The position numbers and the translations under genes are program-made. A model generated the notes under the pieces. It was given only the letters and a program-made list of their open reading frames with translations, ran no database searches and was not told the origin of the DNA. Shown one piece after another: positions 16,414 to 25,552 of a stretch of 64,000 nt of DNA (within the stretch, counting starts at the first letter, position 1; each line of letters opens with the position of its first letter). Source of the DNA: Curtobacterium flaccumfaciens (GTDB taxonomy: Bacteria; Actinomycetota; Actinomycetes; Actinomycetales; Microbacteriaceae); contig NZ_SNVW01000007.1 in the NCBI RefSeq assembly GCF_004361695.1, forward strand, positions 1 to 64,000, given 5' to 3'.

Positions 16414-17508
16414 GTGCAGGCACGACCGACACCGCTCGACACCAGCGCGCTCACGGAACGGGTCCGACGCCGGGACGTCCGGCGCTCGTGGCAGCGGCTC
16501 GTCCGCGAGCACCCGGCAGCCCCGGACTCCGCCGGCCTCGTCCGGCGGTTCGTGCTCGGCTTCGCGACGTGGACCGTCCCGCTCGGCTTCCTGGCACTGG
16601 CCATCGGGATCCCGCAGACCATCGCCGAGGGTGCCGACGACGTGGTGACCGCCGTGATCGTGCAGAGCACGATCGGTGCGTTCCTGCTGCTCGCCTGGGT
16701 GCTCTGCGGGTGGGCGTGGTTCCGGCTGCACCGACGACGCCCTCGGAAGCGGGTGCACCACCGGCTCGCGCGCTTCGCGGCCGCGAACGGCATGACGTAC
16801 GAACCCGGCCCGACGGGGGCCCTCCGGCGCGCACCGATGCGTCGCCGCGGGTCACTGACCCTGTACCGGGTCCTCCGGACGCCAGGTCCCCGAGGGCTCG
16901 AGTTCGCGAACCACGAGCTCACACGGTCGACCATGACGAACACGTCACCCACGTTCGGCGGGTACTGCGCCATGCGCCTGCCGGTCGCGTTGCCGAACAT
17001 CCTGCTGCGCTCGGAGGACGGGCCGAAGCGGCCCCTGCACACGTCGTCGGTCGTCCGCGACTCGCAGGTGCTGTCGCTGGAGGGCGACTTCGACCGGTAC
17101 TTCCGGCTGTACTGCCCGGCGGGCTACGAACGGGACGCGCTGTACCTGTTCACCCCGGACGTGATGGCCCGGCTCGTCGACCACCTGCGCGGCCTCGACG
17201 TCGAGATCGTCGACGACTGGATGTACCTCATCAGCGCCCGCGACCTCGTCACCGACCGCGCCGACCGGTGGGAGGCCCTGGCCGCGGCGGTCGACGCGCT
17301 CGACGACCGGGTCGAGCGCTGGGGTCGGTGGCGCGACGAGCGGGTCGACGAGGCCGTGCCCGCCCACGACGAACCGGTGGTGCGGGTGCGCGAGGTCGCA
17401 CGGGCCGGTCGCCGGCTCCGGACCACGTGGGGTGCGGGCACGATCCTGATCGTCGGGACGGTGACGCTCGGCTTCGTCGCGCTCGTCGTGGCGGTCAGCC
17501 TGCCCTGA
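16414..17508 (+). CDS. Membrane protein of unknown function
   Basis: 364 residues from GTG 16414, with AGGGGGGA upstream. Two helices near the N-terminus (about residues 47-68 and 80-105), a basic RLHRRRPRKRVHHRL segment, a soluble middle of about 200 residues, and a single C-terminal helix. The middle part contains a patterned region including FANHELTRS and LEGDFDRYFRLYCPAGYERDA, which recalls DUF3137-like bacterial membrane proteins of unknown role. The family call is tentative. The following gene is also a membrane protein, 51 bp away on the same strand. Confidence 0.75.
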   Translation: MQARPTPLDTSALTERVRRRDVRRSWQRLVREHPAAPDSAGLVRRFVLGFATWTVPLGFLALAIGIPQTIAEGADDVVTAVIVQSTIGAFLLLAWVLCGWAWFRLHRRRPRKRVHHRLARFAAANGMTYEPGPTGALRRAPMRRRGSLTLYRVLRTPGPRGLEFANHELTRSTMTNTSPTFGGYCAMRLPVALPNILLRSEDGPKRPLHTSSVVRDSQVLSLEGDFDRYFRLYCPAGYERDALYLFTPDVMARLVDHLRGLDVEIVDDWMYLISARDLVTDRADRWEALAAAVDALDDRVERWGRWRDERVDEAVPAHDEPVVRVREVARAGRRLRTTWGAGTILIVGTVTLGFVALVVAVSLP

Positions 17509-17559
17509 GCACGGGCCGATCGCCGGGCGACGCGGGCCGCCGTGTGCGACACTCGGGCC

Positions 17560-18051
17560 ATGACGGGGGCGGATGACGTGGTGGGTGGCGAGGTGGGTCG
17601 CGGCGGGGCTGGTGGCGAGGGGGTCGGCGACGACGTCGCTCGCGCCGAACGGCGACGGCGGCGGGCGCGCCGGGAACAGGACGAGCGGCGCATCGCGCTG
17701 GTCGCGGTCGTCGTGCTGTGCGCGGTGCCGTTCCTGATGTTCGGGAACCTCGTGTCCACCCTCCGACTGATCGGGGGCAACGAGGAGGGGCTCGCGTCCA
17801 TCCGCACCTACGAGGTGCTGCTCGTGCTCGCGCCGATCGCGTTCCTGGTCGCGATGGTCCTCGGGGCCCGCACCGGACGACGAGGCGTGCTGCTGCTGGC
17901 CCTGACCATGGTGCCGATCGTCCTCATCACCGCCTACGTCTTCGCGGTGCCGCAGGGCCGGTGGCACTCCCCGAACGGCTTCACGTTCCCGAGCCGCGAC
18001 GTGCCGGCGTGCTACAGCGGGACCGACAGCTGCGCCGAGTACGGGGGCTGA
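17560..18051 (+). CDS. Hypothetical three-helix membrane protein
   Basis: 163 residues from ATG 17560. A Gly-rich N-terminus and a strongly basic segment (ERRRRRARREQDERR) precede three hydrophobic segments (about residues 47-63, 84-102 and 111-131). The C-terminal tail after the last helix contains two Cys and would be outside. The frame opens at 17542, but the ATG gives a better N-terminus. No family recognised. It is followed by a strong hairpin terminator at 18116. Confidence 0.65.
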   Translation: MTGADDVVGGEVGRGGAGGEGVGDDVARAERRRRRARREQDERRIALVAVVVLCAVPFLMFGNLVSTLRLIGGNEEGLASIRTYEVLLVLAPIAFLVAMVLGARTGRRGVLLLALTMVPIVLITAYVFAVPQGRWHSPNGFTFPSRDVPACYSGTDSCAEYGG

Positions 18052-18115
18052 CGCGACGCTGGCTGACACCGCGTGAGCCGGCACGAAGTGAGCCGACACG
18101 AAGGCCGTCGGAACG

Positions 18116-18150
18116 AACGAAGCCCCGTCGCAGTGCGACGGGGCTTCGTT
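18116..18150. terminator. Strong hairpin terminator
   Basis: 17-bp perfect arms (18116-18132, 18134-18150) containing GAAGCCCCGTCGCA, followed by CTGTTC on the plus strand. It lies between the membrane protein (plus) and the tRNA-Arg (minus), so it can serve both directions. Confidence 0.85.
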
Positions 18151-18182
18151 CTGTTCGGTGTCGTACCGACTTGTCGGTACTG

Positions 18183-18255
18183 TGCGCTCGAAGGGACTCG
18201 AACCCCCAACCTTCTGATCCGTAGTCAGATGCTCTATCCATTGAGCTACGAGCGC
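18183..18255 (-). tRNA. tRNA-Arg (anticodon ACG)
   Basis: A 73-nt cloverleaf: 7-bp acceptor stem GCGCTCG/CGAGCGC with discriminator A, D-loop region AGCTCAATGGATAGAGC, anticodon stem-loop CTGACTACGGATCAG with anticodon ACG, and T-arm GGGGGTTCGAGTCCC. CCA is not encoded. It reads CGN arginine codons after A34 deamination. Confidence 0.96.
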
Positions 18256-18343
18256 GTGGCCTTGCGGCCGTGGAAGACTCTACAACAGCTGCGGCCCGGG
18301 CGCCAATCGAGCGGGCTGGAGCGCGCCGCTCGGCGTGTCGGGC

Positions 18344-19129
18344 TCAGAGCCCGCCGAGCTCCTCGTCGAAGACCTCGGCGAGGAACACCTCGAGCGCCTG
18401 CCACGACCGGCGGTCGGCGCGCTCCTGGTACTGCGCGCCGTGATCGGGCGCGTCGGTCCCCGGCACCGCGAACGCATGCATGGCTCCGGCGTACGTGACG
18501 AGCTGCCAGTCGACGGACGGCGCCGCGCGCATCTCGTCCTGCCACGCCACGACCTTCTCGTCCGGCACGACCGGGTCCGAGGCGCCGGTGAGCACGAGGA
18601 GCTTCGCACGGATCTCGGACGCGTCCGAGGGGTCGTGCGTGATGAGCCCGCCGTGGAACGACACCGCACCGACGAGGTCCACCCCGGTGCGCGCGAGCTC
18701 GAGTGCCGTCGAACCGCCGAAGCAGTACCCCATCACGACGATGCGGGTGTGGTCGACGTCGGGGTCGTGCCGGAGTCGCGCGAAGCCCGCCAGCGCCCGT
18801 GCGCGCAGCAGCGGGAGGTCCTGGTAGAACGACCCCGCGACCTGACCGGCGGTGTCGTCGCCCGGACGGACGCCTTCGCCGTAGACGTCCGCGCCGAAGG
18901 CCACGTACCCGAGACGGGCGAGCATGGTGACCCGTGCTTCGACGTGCTCGTTGACGCCGTGCCAGTCGTGCACCACCAGGACGGCCGGGCGGGGTCCAGA
19001 CACCGCGGCGTCCTTCGCCAGCACACCGAGCAGCGCGGTGCCGTCGTGGTCGTAGCGGACGGGCTCGACACGGATGTCGGAGCCGGCGGGTGCGGGGACG
19101 GTCTGCAGGACGTCGTCGATGGTGGTCAC
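18344..19129 (-). CDS. Dienelactone hydrolase family protein
   Basis: A 261-residue alpha/beta hydrolase of the dienelactone hydrolase family. The catalytic triad is visible: nucleophile C136 in MGYCFGGS, D185 in GASDPVVPD and H218 in AGAMHAF. VVHDWHGVNEH near residue 53 forms the oxyanion region. Natural substrates are lactones or esters; the physiological one here is unknown. GTG 19129 is chosen, 11 bp after the zwf stop; the longer frame to 19252 lies inside zwf. The pair is probably cotranscribed, the hydrolase being translated from an internal weak site. Confidence 0.9.
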   Translation of the reverse strand: MTTIDDVLQTVPAPAGSDIRVEPVRYDHDGTALLGVLAKDAAVSGPRPAVLVVHDWHGVNEHVEARVTMLARLGYVAFGADVYGEGVRPGDDTAGQVAGSFYQDLPLLRARALAGFARLRHDPDVDHTRIVVMGYCFGGSTALELARTGVDLVGAVSFHGGLITHDPSDASEIRAKLLVLTGASDPVVPDEKVVAWQDEMRAAPSVDWQLVTYAGAMHAFAVPGTDAPDHGAQYQERADRRSWQALEVFLAEVFDEELGGL

Positions 19130-19140
19130 GTGGTCAGACG

Positions 19141-20559
19141 TTACGCGTCGACGTTGTCCCAGGCCTCGGGTCCCTCGGAGCCGGCGGCGTAGTCGTCGAG
19201 CGGGGTCGTGCCGGCACGCCAGGCATCGAGGAACGGCTCGACGACCTTCCACCCCTGCACGGCGCTGTCGGCGCGGACGGACAGGGTCGCGTCGCCCTCG
19301 AGCACCCCGGCGAGGACCTCGCCGTATGCGCTGAGCCGTCCGGGGTTGAAGGACACCTCGAGTGCGGTGTGGTCGATCGTGTACGGGTCGCCGGGGCCGT
19401 TGACGTTCAGCTCGAGCTGCATCTCGTCGGGGGCGATCCAGATGCAGAGCCGGTCGGGCCGCTCCGCTCCGGTCAGCCCGACGGGCACGTGCGGGGAGTC
19501 CTTGAACGTGATGAGGATCTCGCGGCGCTGCTTCCCGAGGGCCTTGCCGGACCGCAGGGTGAAGGGGACGCCGGCCCAGCGCCAGTTCGCCACCTCGAGC
19601 GTGAGCTGCGCGAGCGTCTCGGTGCCGAGCGACGGATCCACGCCGTCCTCGTCGACGTACGACGGCATCGACCGGTCGCCAACGGTGCCGGCCGTGTACC
19701 GCGCACGCTTGCCGGCCGCGACGACGTCGCCACCCCAGGGCCGGACGGCGCGGAGCACGAGTTCCTTCTGGGTCCGGAGGTCGTCCGCGTCGATCGAGGC
19801 CGGGGCCTCCATCGCGACGACGGCGAGCACCTGCAGCAGGTGGCTCTGGATCATGTCGACCAGGGCGCCGGCCTTGTCGTAGTAGCGGGCGCGCCCCTCG
19901 AGGCCGAGGGTCTCGTCGTACACGATGTCCACGCGCTCGACGTGCTGCGACGACAGCAGCGGTTCGATGATCCGGTTCGCGAAGCGCAGCCCGAGCAGGT
20001 TGAGCACCGTCGAGCGGCCGAGGAAGTGGTCGACGCGGTGGATGCGCTCCTCCGGCAGAAACGAGTGCAGGACGTCGTTGAGGTGCTCGGCGCTCTCCGC
20101 GTTGGTGCCGAACGGCTTCTCGAGCGCCAGGCGGGTGCCGGCCGGCAGCGGCAGGTCCTTCAGGACCTCGCAGCTCTTCTCGGTGACGGCCGGCGGGAGC
20201 GCGAAGTAGATCGCGGGATCGTGGTGGCAGTCGGCGAGCAGGGCCCGCAGGTCGTCGGCGCTCGTGACGTCGGCCTTCCGGTAGCTCGACGCGGCGACCA
20301 CGGCCTGCAAGCGGTCCGACAGCGCGGTCTCGGCCTCGGCGCCCTCGTCCTCGTTCTTCGACGCCTGCGCGTTCTCGAAGGACTCCCGCACCTGCTGCTT
20401 CCAGTCGGCGTCCGAGATGTCCTCCACACCGGCCCCGACGAGCTGCACGTCCCAGTCGTCCTTGACCTCGAGCAGGGTGGCGAGGCCCGGCAGGAGCAGC
20501 CGCTTCGACAGGTCGCCACTGGCACCGAGGATGAGCAGGGAGGTCTGGAGGCTCGACAT
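19141..20559 (-). CDS. zwf: Glucose-6-phosphate 1-dehydrogenase
   Basis: A 472-residue enzyme that oxidises glucose 6-phosphate to 6-phosphogluconolactone, making NADPH for the oxidative pentose phosphate pathway. The nucleotide fold begins LLILGASGDLSKR; the substrate and catalytic signature is RVDHFLGRSTV, with the family His; LALEKPFG is also conserved. ATG 20559 or the in-frame ATG 20577 could be used; neither has a strong ribosome site. It is divergent from the oxidoreductase gene at 20641 and followed by dienelactone hydrolase. It is away from the usual actinobacterial tal-zwf-opcA cluster, so it may be a second, shorter paralogue (inference). Confidence 0.93.
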   Translation of the reverse strand: MSSLQTSLLILGASGDLSKRLLLPGLATLLEVKDDWDVQLVGAGVEDISDADWKQQVRESFENAQASKNEDEGAEAETALSDRLQAVVAASSYRKADVTSADDLRALLADCHHDPAIYFALPPAVTEKSCEVLKDLPLPAGTRLALEKPFGTNAESAEHLNDVLHSFLPEERIHRVDHFLGRSTVLNLLGLRFANRIIEPLLSSQHVERVDIVYDETLGLEGRARYYDKAGALVDMIQSHLLQVLAVVAMEAPASIDADDLRTQKELVLRAVRPWGGDVVAAGKRARYTAGTVGDRSMPSYVDEDGVDPSLGTETLAQLTLEVANWRWAGVPFTLRSGKALGKQRREILITFKDSPHVPVGLTGAERPDRLCIWIAPDEMQLELNVNGPGDPYTIDHTALEVSFNPGRLSAYGEVLAGVLEGDATLSVRADSAVQGWKVVEPFLDAWRAGTTPLDDYAAGSEGPEAWDNVDA

Positions 20560-20640
20560 GCCCCAGACGGTACTCATGCGTTCCGGCACGTGGCCGGGAG
20601 ACACCGATACGGTGGGACCGGTTCGGCGCGAGGGAGCACC

Positions 20641-21810
20641 ATGAGCAGTGGGTACGGAGGGCGACGCCTGCGCGTCGTCGTGGTCGGCACGGGCATGATC
20701 GCCGGGGTCCACGCGCGCGCTGCGCGCGCGGCCGGCGCCGAGGTCCTGGGCGTGCTCGGTCGGAACGCGACCCGGTCGGCGCAGGTCGCGGCGCAGCTCG
20801 ACCTGCCGCGCGGGTACGCGTCCCTCGACGAGGTCATCGCGGACGCCCCCGACGTGGTCCACATCTGCACCCCGAACGACCAGCACCACCCCCAGACGCT
20901 CGCGGTGATCGCCGCCGGCATCAACGTCGTGTGCGAGAAGCCGCTCGCGATCGACGCCGCGCAGGCCACGGAGCTCGTCACGGCCGCGGCGGAGGCCGGT
21001 GTCGTCGCCACCGTGCCGTTCGTCTACCGCTACCACCCGATCATCCGCGAGATCCGCGGGCGCATCGCGGACGGCGACCTCGGCCGGGTGCTCGCCGTGC
21101 ACGGCCACTACCTGCAGGACTGGATGCTCGACGAGGACGCCTCGAGCTGGCGCGTCGACGCCGGAGCAGGAGGACTGTCACGGGCGTTCGCGGACATCGG
21201 CTCGCACTGGTGCGACCTGGTCGAGTTCGTCACCGGTGACCCGTTCGCCTCGGTGTCCGCCGTGACCGACATCGTCTACCCCACCCGCCCGGCGGCGTCG
21301 GGCCCGTCGTTCTCCGGCTCCCCCGACCCGGACCCGGTCCTCGACCCGAGCACGCGGGCGGAGGTCACGACCGAGGACACCGCGGTCGCCACGTTCCGGA
21401 CGGGCACGGGCCGGATCGGCAACGTCGTGATCTCGCAGGTGTCGGCCGGCCGGAAGAACCGCCTCTGGTTCGAGGTGGACGGCTCCCGCGGGTCGGCGGC
21501 GTTCGACCAGGAGCAGCCGGAGTCGGCGTGGTTCGGCAACGAGCGCGGCGCCCAGATCGTGGTCCGCGACCCGTCCCTCGGCGTCCCCGACCAGCGTCGA
21601 CTCGCGCTCGTGCCGTCGGGCCACCCGCAGGGCTACCTCGACGCGTTCGCCGCCTTCGTGGCGGACACCTACGCCGCCGTGCGGGCCGGCGGCGACCGGT
21701 CGGCGTGGCCCGAGGGGCTGCCGACCTTCGCGGATGGTGCCCGTGCCGCGCACATCATCGACGCCGTGATCGGCAGCGCTGCCGACGGCGGCTGGAGGGA
21801 GATCCGATGA
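20641..21810 (+). CDS. Gfo/Idh/MocA-family oxidoreductase
   Basis: A 389-residue NAD(P)-dependent sugar oxidoreductase. The Rossmann motif VVVGTGMIAGVHARA is at about residues 13-27, the EKPLAID motif with the conserved Lys is near residue 100, and the C-terminal Gfo domain contains DIGSHWCDLVEFVTGDPFAS with the catalytic His region. GAGGGAG precedes ATG 20641. Its stop overlaps the next start by four bases (ATGA), so it is translationally coupled to the sugar isomerase. Together they probably oxidise and isomerise an inositol-like or rare sugar. The substrate is not determinable from sequence. Confidence 0.92.
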   Translation: MSSGYGGRRLRVVVVGTGMIAGVHARAARAAGAEVLGVLGRNATRSAQVAAQLDLPRGYASLDEVIADAPDVVHICTPNDQHHPQTLAVIAAGINVVCEKPLAIDAAQATELVTAAAEAGVVATVPFVYRYHPIIREIRGRIADGDLGRVLAVHGHYLQDWMLDEDASSWRVDAGAGGLSRAFADIGSHWCDLVEFVTGDPFASVSAVTDIVYPTRPAASGPSFSGSPDPDPVLDPSTRAEVTTEDTAVATFRTGTGRIGNVVISQVSAGRKNRLWFEVDGSRGSAAFDQEQPESAWFGNERGAQIVVRDPSLGVPDQRRLALVPSGHPQGYLDAFAAFVADTYAAVRAGGDRSAWPEGLPTFADGARAAHIIDAVIGSAADGGWREIR

Positions 21811-22733
21811 AGCTGGGGATGCTGACGGCGTGCCTGCCCGGGTGGTCGCTGGACCGCATCGCCGCGTTCGCGGCCGAGCAGGGGTACGAGCGGCTCGAGG
21901 TGGGCGTCTGGCCGGGCACCGGCGGGCGGGACTTCGAGGCCGCGCACCTGCCGGTCGCCACGTTCACCGACGAGGACGCGCAGGCGACCCGAGCCCTGCT
22001 CGACCGCACCGGGCTCGAGATCAGTGCGTTCGCGTACTACGAGAACAACCTCCACCAGGACCTCGACCGTCGTGCCGAGGTCAAGGAGCACCTGTTCCAC
22101 GCGATCGACGCCGCCCAGGTGCTCGGTGTGCCGTACGTCGGCACGTTCATCGGTCGCGACAACTCGAAGTCCGTGCGGGAGAACATGGTCGAGGGTGACC
22201 GGGTCCTGCCGGAGCTCGTCGACTACGCCGGCGAGCGCGGCGTGCAGCTCGTCATCGAGAACTGCGTCATGGAGGGCTGGCACCCCGACGGCTACCCCGG
22301 CAACCTCGCGTACTCGCCCGAGCTCTGGGGCTGGGTGACCGGACTCGGCTTCGGCCTGAACTGGGACCCGTCGCACCTGACCTGGATCGGCATCGACCCC
22401 GTCGAGACGATCCTGCCGTTCGCCGAGCACATCGTGCACGCGCAGGCGAAGGACCTCGAGCTCTTCCCCCGCAAGCGCGACGAGTACGGCTTCTTCGGCA
22501 AGGTCGACAAGGGCGACGACCCGTGGGACATGGGCTGGTGGCGCTTCCGCGTGCCCGGCCGTGGTGTCGTGGACTGGCCGCACGTGGTCGACCGGCTCTA
22601 CGAGGCGGGCTTCGACGGCACGCTGAGCGTCGAGCACGAGGATCCGCTGTGGGGCGGCACCGACGAGAAGGTCCTGGAGGGCCTCCGCATCGCGCACCGC
22701 ACGCTCCGGCCGCTCATCGCCCGCGAGGGGTGA
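21807..22733 (+). CDS. Sugar phosphate isomerase/epimerase (AP endonuclease 2 fold)
   Basis: A 308-residue TIM-barrel protein of the xylose isomerase-like family (IolE/IolI and related). Metal-binding acidic and His positions are suggested by VIENCVMEGWH, NWDPSHL, HIVHAQAKD and LSVEHEDPLW, in the usual order. The ATG overlaps the upstream stop (ATGA), and GGAGGGAG serves as its ribosome site inside the upstream gene. It acts with the Gfo/Idh oxidoreductase. A similar pair, in reversed gene order, lies at 36403-38609. Confidence 0.92.
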   Translation: MKLGMLTACLPGWSLDRIAAFAAEQGYERLEVGVWPGTGGRDFEAAHLPVATFTDEDAQATRALLDRTGLEISAFAYYENNLHQDLDRRAEVKEHLFHAIDAAQVLGVPYVGTFIGRDNSKSVRENMVEGDRVLPELVDYAGERGVQLVIENCVMEGWHPDGYPGNLAYSPELWGWVTGLGFGLNWDPSHLTWIGIDPVETILPFAEHIVHAQAKDLELFPRKRDEYGFFGKVDKGDDPWDMGWWRFRVPGRGVVDWPHVVDRLYEAGFDGTLSVEHEDPLWGGTDEKVLEGLRIAHRTLRPLIAREG

Positions 22734-22755
22734 TCCGGGCGGACCGCCGTGTGAA

Positions 22756-22781
22756 CAACACGTGACGTGTTGCGGCAACAC
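22756..22781. promoter_or_regulatory. Overlapping palindromes upstream of the 5'-nucleotidase
   Basis: CAACACG-TGA-CGTGTTG (22756-22772) overlaps GTGTTGC-G-GCAACAC (22767-22781). They share the GTGTTG arm and lie 40-65 bp before the nucleotidase start. They could be an operator or a small terminator for the preceding operon. Confidence 0.55.
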
Positions 22782-22820
22782 CTGGCGGGTCTGCTGTGCG
22801 TTCTCATAGGTTCGACGCCG

Positions 22821-25142
22821 ATGAACGCTCACACCTCTCCGCGCCGACGTCGGCGCTTCGTCGGCGGCGCGGCACTCGCGACCGCCGGCGTCCTCGTCGC
22901 CCTGTCCGTCCCGTCCGTCGCCGTCGCAGCCGACGGCGACACGACCATCGACCTCTACAACGTGAACGACTTCCACGGTCGGATCGCGCAGTCCATCTCG
23001 CAGACGAACGGCGCGCCGACGCCGCGGGACGGGGACGCCGCGGGTGCGGCGGTCCTAGCCGGTGCGCTCGACGAACTGCGCGGTGAGGACCCGACCACGT
23101 CGGCGTTCGTCAGCTCCGGCGACAACATCGGCGGGTCGACGTTCGAGTCCTTCATCCAGCAGGACCAGCCCACCATCGACGTCCTGAACCAGATGGACCT
23201 GTCGGTGAGCGCGATCGGCAACCACGAGCTCGACACGGGGCAGGACGACCTGCGTGACCGCGTGATCGGTCCGGACACCGACCGCAACGCGAAGTGGGAC
23301 TACGTGTCCGCGAACATCCTCGACGAGGCGACCGGCGAGCCCGCGTTCGACCCGTACGCGGTCGAGGAGATCAGCGGCCAGCGCGTCGCCTTCATCGGCG
23401 CCACGGTCGACCTGGTCGGCCAGGGCCTCGTCAGCCCGGACGGCATCGAGGGACTCGTCATGGGCGACATCACCACCGAGGTGAACGAGGTCGCCGCGCA
23501 GATCGTCGCGGACGACGCCGCCGACGTCATGGTCCTGCTCGTGCACGACGGCGCCGAGACCGCCGCGGCAGCGGACCTGAACGGCAACAGCGCCTTCGCC
23601 CGCGCCGTCCACGGTGTCACGCCCGACGTCTCCGCGATCCTCTCCGCACACACCCACCAGACCTACGTGCACTCGGTCGTCCCCGACGGCGGCACGGTCG
23701 CCCGTCCGGTGATCCAGACCGGGTCGTACGGCTTCAACCTCGGTCACGTGCAGCTCGCCGTCGCCGCGGACGGCACGGTCACCGCACCGGTCGCCGAGAA
23801 CATCCGCCTGGTCGACGGGACGTACGCGCCGGATGCGGCCGTCGCCGCCACCGTCGGCGCGGCGGTCACCGAGGGCGATCGTCTCGGAGCCGTCGAGCTC
23901 GGCACCGTCGACCGCGACCTGCGCCGCGCCGTGCAGACCAACGGCTCCGAGAACCGCGGCGGCGAGTCGACGCTCGGCAACTTCGTCGCCGAGGTGCAGC
24001 GTGCCGCGACGGCACGACAGGGCTCGCAGATCGCCTTCATGAACCCGGGTGGCCTGCGTGCCGACATCACCTCCGGTGCGGTCACCTACAAGGAGGCCGC
24101 GGTCGTCCAGCCCTTCGCGAACACCCTGGTCGTGCTCGACCTGACCGGTGCGCAGATCCAGCAGGCGCTCGAACAGCAGTGGCAGCCGTCGTCGGCGAGC
24201 CGCCCGTTCCTCAAGCTCGGCGTCTCCGACGGCTTCTCGTACACCTACGACCCGAAGGCCGCGGCGGGGTCCCGCATCACGGCGATGACGCTGGACGACG
24301 AGCCGATCGTCCCCGGCACGACCTACAAGGTGACGGTGAACTCGTTCCTCGCGGGCGGGGGCGACAACTTCGCGGCGTTCGCGGCCGCAGCGACGAAGCA
24401 GGACAGCGGCAAGGTCGACCTCGAGGCGCAGGTCGAGTACTTCCAGGCGCACCCGGACGTCGAGGTGCAGGAGGACCAGCGCTCGATCGGTGTCCGTGTG
24501 ACGCCGACCCCGGCGGGTGGCTTCCAGCCCGGTGACGCCGTCACCATCGACCTGTCGTCCCTCGTCTTCAGCAGCGTGCCGGGCCAGGGTGGCTCGGTGT
24601 CGGTCAGCGCCGGCGGCACGGAGCTCGCCCGCGCGGCCGTCGACACGACGGTCGTCGACACGACCGACGAGCAGGGTCAGGCCACGCTCCGGTTCACCGT
24701 CCCGGGGGCGGTGGCGGCTCCGGAGACGCAGCCGGTCGCCCTCGCCGCCGCGGTCGCTCCGACGGCCACGACCGACGAACCGCTCGTCGTCACGCTGCCG
24801 AACGGCCGGACGATCACCCTCGCGGTGACGATCCCGCTGCCCGCCGTCGTGGACCCGGGCACCGACCCGGACGACGGCGACCCGACCACGCCGGGTGACG
24901 ACGACCCGACCACGCCGGGCGTCGGTGACGACGGCTCGGGCGGCGTGGGCGTCGACCTCGACGGCGACGGGGTCGTCGACGGCACCGTTCCGGTTCGCGC
25001 CGACGGCGAGCTCGCCTTCACGGGTGCCGAGATCACGGGCCCGGCGATCGCCGCGGGGCTGCTGCTGCTCGCGGGGCTCTCGACCGCGCTGCTCGTCCGC
25101 CGGAACCGGGCGAAGCGTGACGCGACGGTCCTGACGGACTGA
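22821..25142 (+). CDS. Wall-anchored 5'-nucleotidase / UshA-like phosphoesterase
   Basis: A 773-residue exported bifunctional nucleotidase-type enzyme that would release phosphate and nucleosides from extracellular nucleotides. It has a signal peptide with an RRRRR n-region (about residues 1-36); a metallophosphatase domain with NVNDFHGR (47-54), GNHELD and SAHTH metal motifs; and a C-terminal nucleotidase domain with NPGGLRADI and FLAGGGDNFAAF. Then come an Ig-like or Thr-rich linker (TPGDDDPTTPG repeats) and a sorting signal LAFTG followed by a hydrophobic helix and RRNRAKR. LAxTG matches class E sortase substrates of high-GC actinobacteria. ATG 22821 gives a proper signal peptide, whereas the frame start at 22767 does not. 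Confidence 0.93.
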   Translation: MNAHTSPRRRRRFVGGAALATAGVLVALSVPSVAVAADGDTTIDLYNVNDFHGRIAQSISQTNGAPTPRDGDAAGAAVLAGALDELRGEDPTTSAFVSSGDNIGGSTFESFIQQDQPTIDVLNQMDLSVSAIGNHELDTGQDDLRDRVIGPDTDRNAKWDYVSANILDEATGEPAFDPYAVEEISGQRVAFIGATVDLVGQGLVSPDGIEGLVMGDITTEVNEVAAQIVADDAADVMVLLVHDGAETAAAADLNGNSAFARAVHGVTPDVSAILSAHTHQTYVHSVVPDGGTVARPVIQTGSYGFNLGHVQLAVAADGTVTAPVAENIRLVDGTYAPDAAVAATVGAAVTEGDRLGAVELGTVDRDLRRAVQTNGSENRGGESTLGNFVAEVQRAATARQGSQIAFMNPGGLRADITSGAVTYKEAAVVQPFANTLVVLDLTGAQIQQALEQQWQPSSASRPFLKLGVSDGFSYTYDPKAAAGSRITAMTLDDEPIVPGTTYKVTVNSFLAGGGDNFAAFAAAATKQDSGKVDLEAQVEYFQAHPDVEVQEDQRSIGVRVTPTPAGGFQPGDAVTIDLSSLVFSSVPGQGGSVSVSAGGTELARAAVDTTVVDTTDEQGQATLRFTVPGAVAAPETQPVALAAAVAPTATTDEPLVVTLPNGRTITLAVTIPLPAVVDPGTDPDDGDPTTPGDDDPTTPGVGDDGSGGVGVDLDGDGVVDGTVPVRADGELAFTGAEITGPAIAAGLLLLAGLSTALLVRRNRAKRDATVLTD

Positions 25143-25143
25143 C

Positions 25144-25222
25144 ACCGCGCCTCCAGGCCGACCAGACGGGCCGTCTCACCACGGTGGGACGGCCCGTTCT
25201 CGTGCTGCCTGGAGGCGCGGTG
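25144..25222. terminator. Terminator hairpin enclosed by dispersed palindrome, copy 4
   Basis: The inner hairpin (25166-25180 with 25183-25197) has 15-bp arms with one G:T wobble and lies 24 bp after the nucleotidase stop. Outside it, ACCGCGCCTCCAGG (25144-25157) pairs with CCTGGAGGCGCGGT (25208-25221), the same motif as the other palindromes but split by 50 bp. It looks as if a terminator sits within a repeat-family member. Confidence 0.75.
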
Positions 25223-25552
25223 CCGGTACCGCGTTCCGGCCCGCGTCGGCGGGCGGTCACCAGCACTGTCCCATCCCGGTACTTCCCTGCGGATCCGGCG
25301 ATGCGCGGGGTACGCTCGGCGTGTCGCATCGCGACGCGTCGTGCTGGGTCACCTCTCGTCCGGACGGTGGTTCCGCCCGGCGGACTCCGCGACGCGGGTG
25401 CTCTCCGTCTCCAGGGAAACGACGGAGGGCACCCTCTCCACGTCCAGCTGGGCGTGCGGGGTCTTCTCGGGCGTACCGGGTCGTTTCGGGCGTACCGACC
25501 GGGAAGTTCCGACCAGGAACGCCCGATTCGACCCGGCTCGACGACCGAGGGG
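25223..25552. other. 330-bp stretch without a supported gene
   Basis: No protein-like frame. The 12-mer TCGGGCGTACCG occurs twice, 19 bp apart (25467-25478, 25486-25497); an 11-base match also occurs near 30572. It lies beyond the efeB stop and may be an untranslated 3' region or decayed sequence. Confidence 0.4.
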
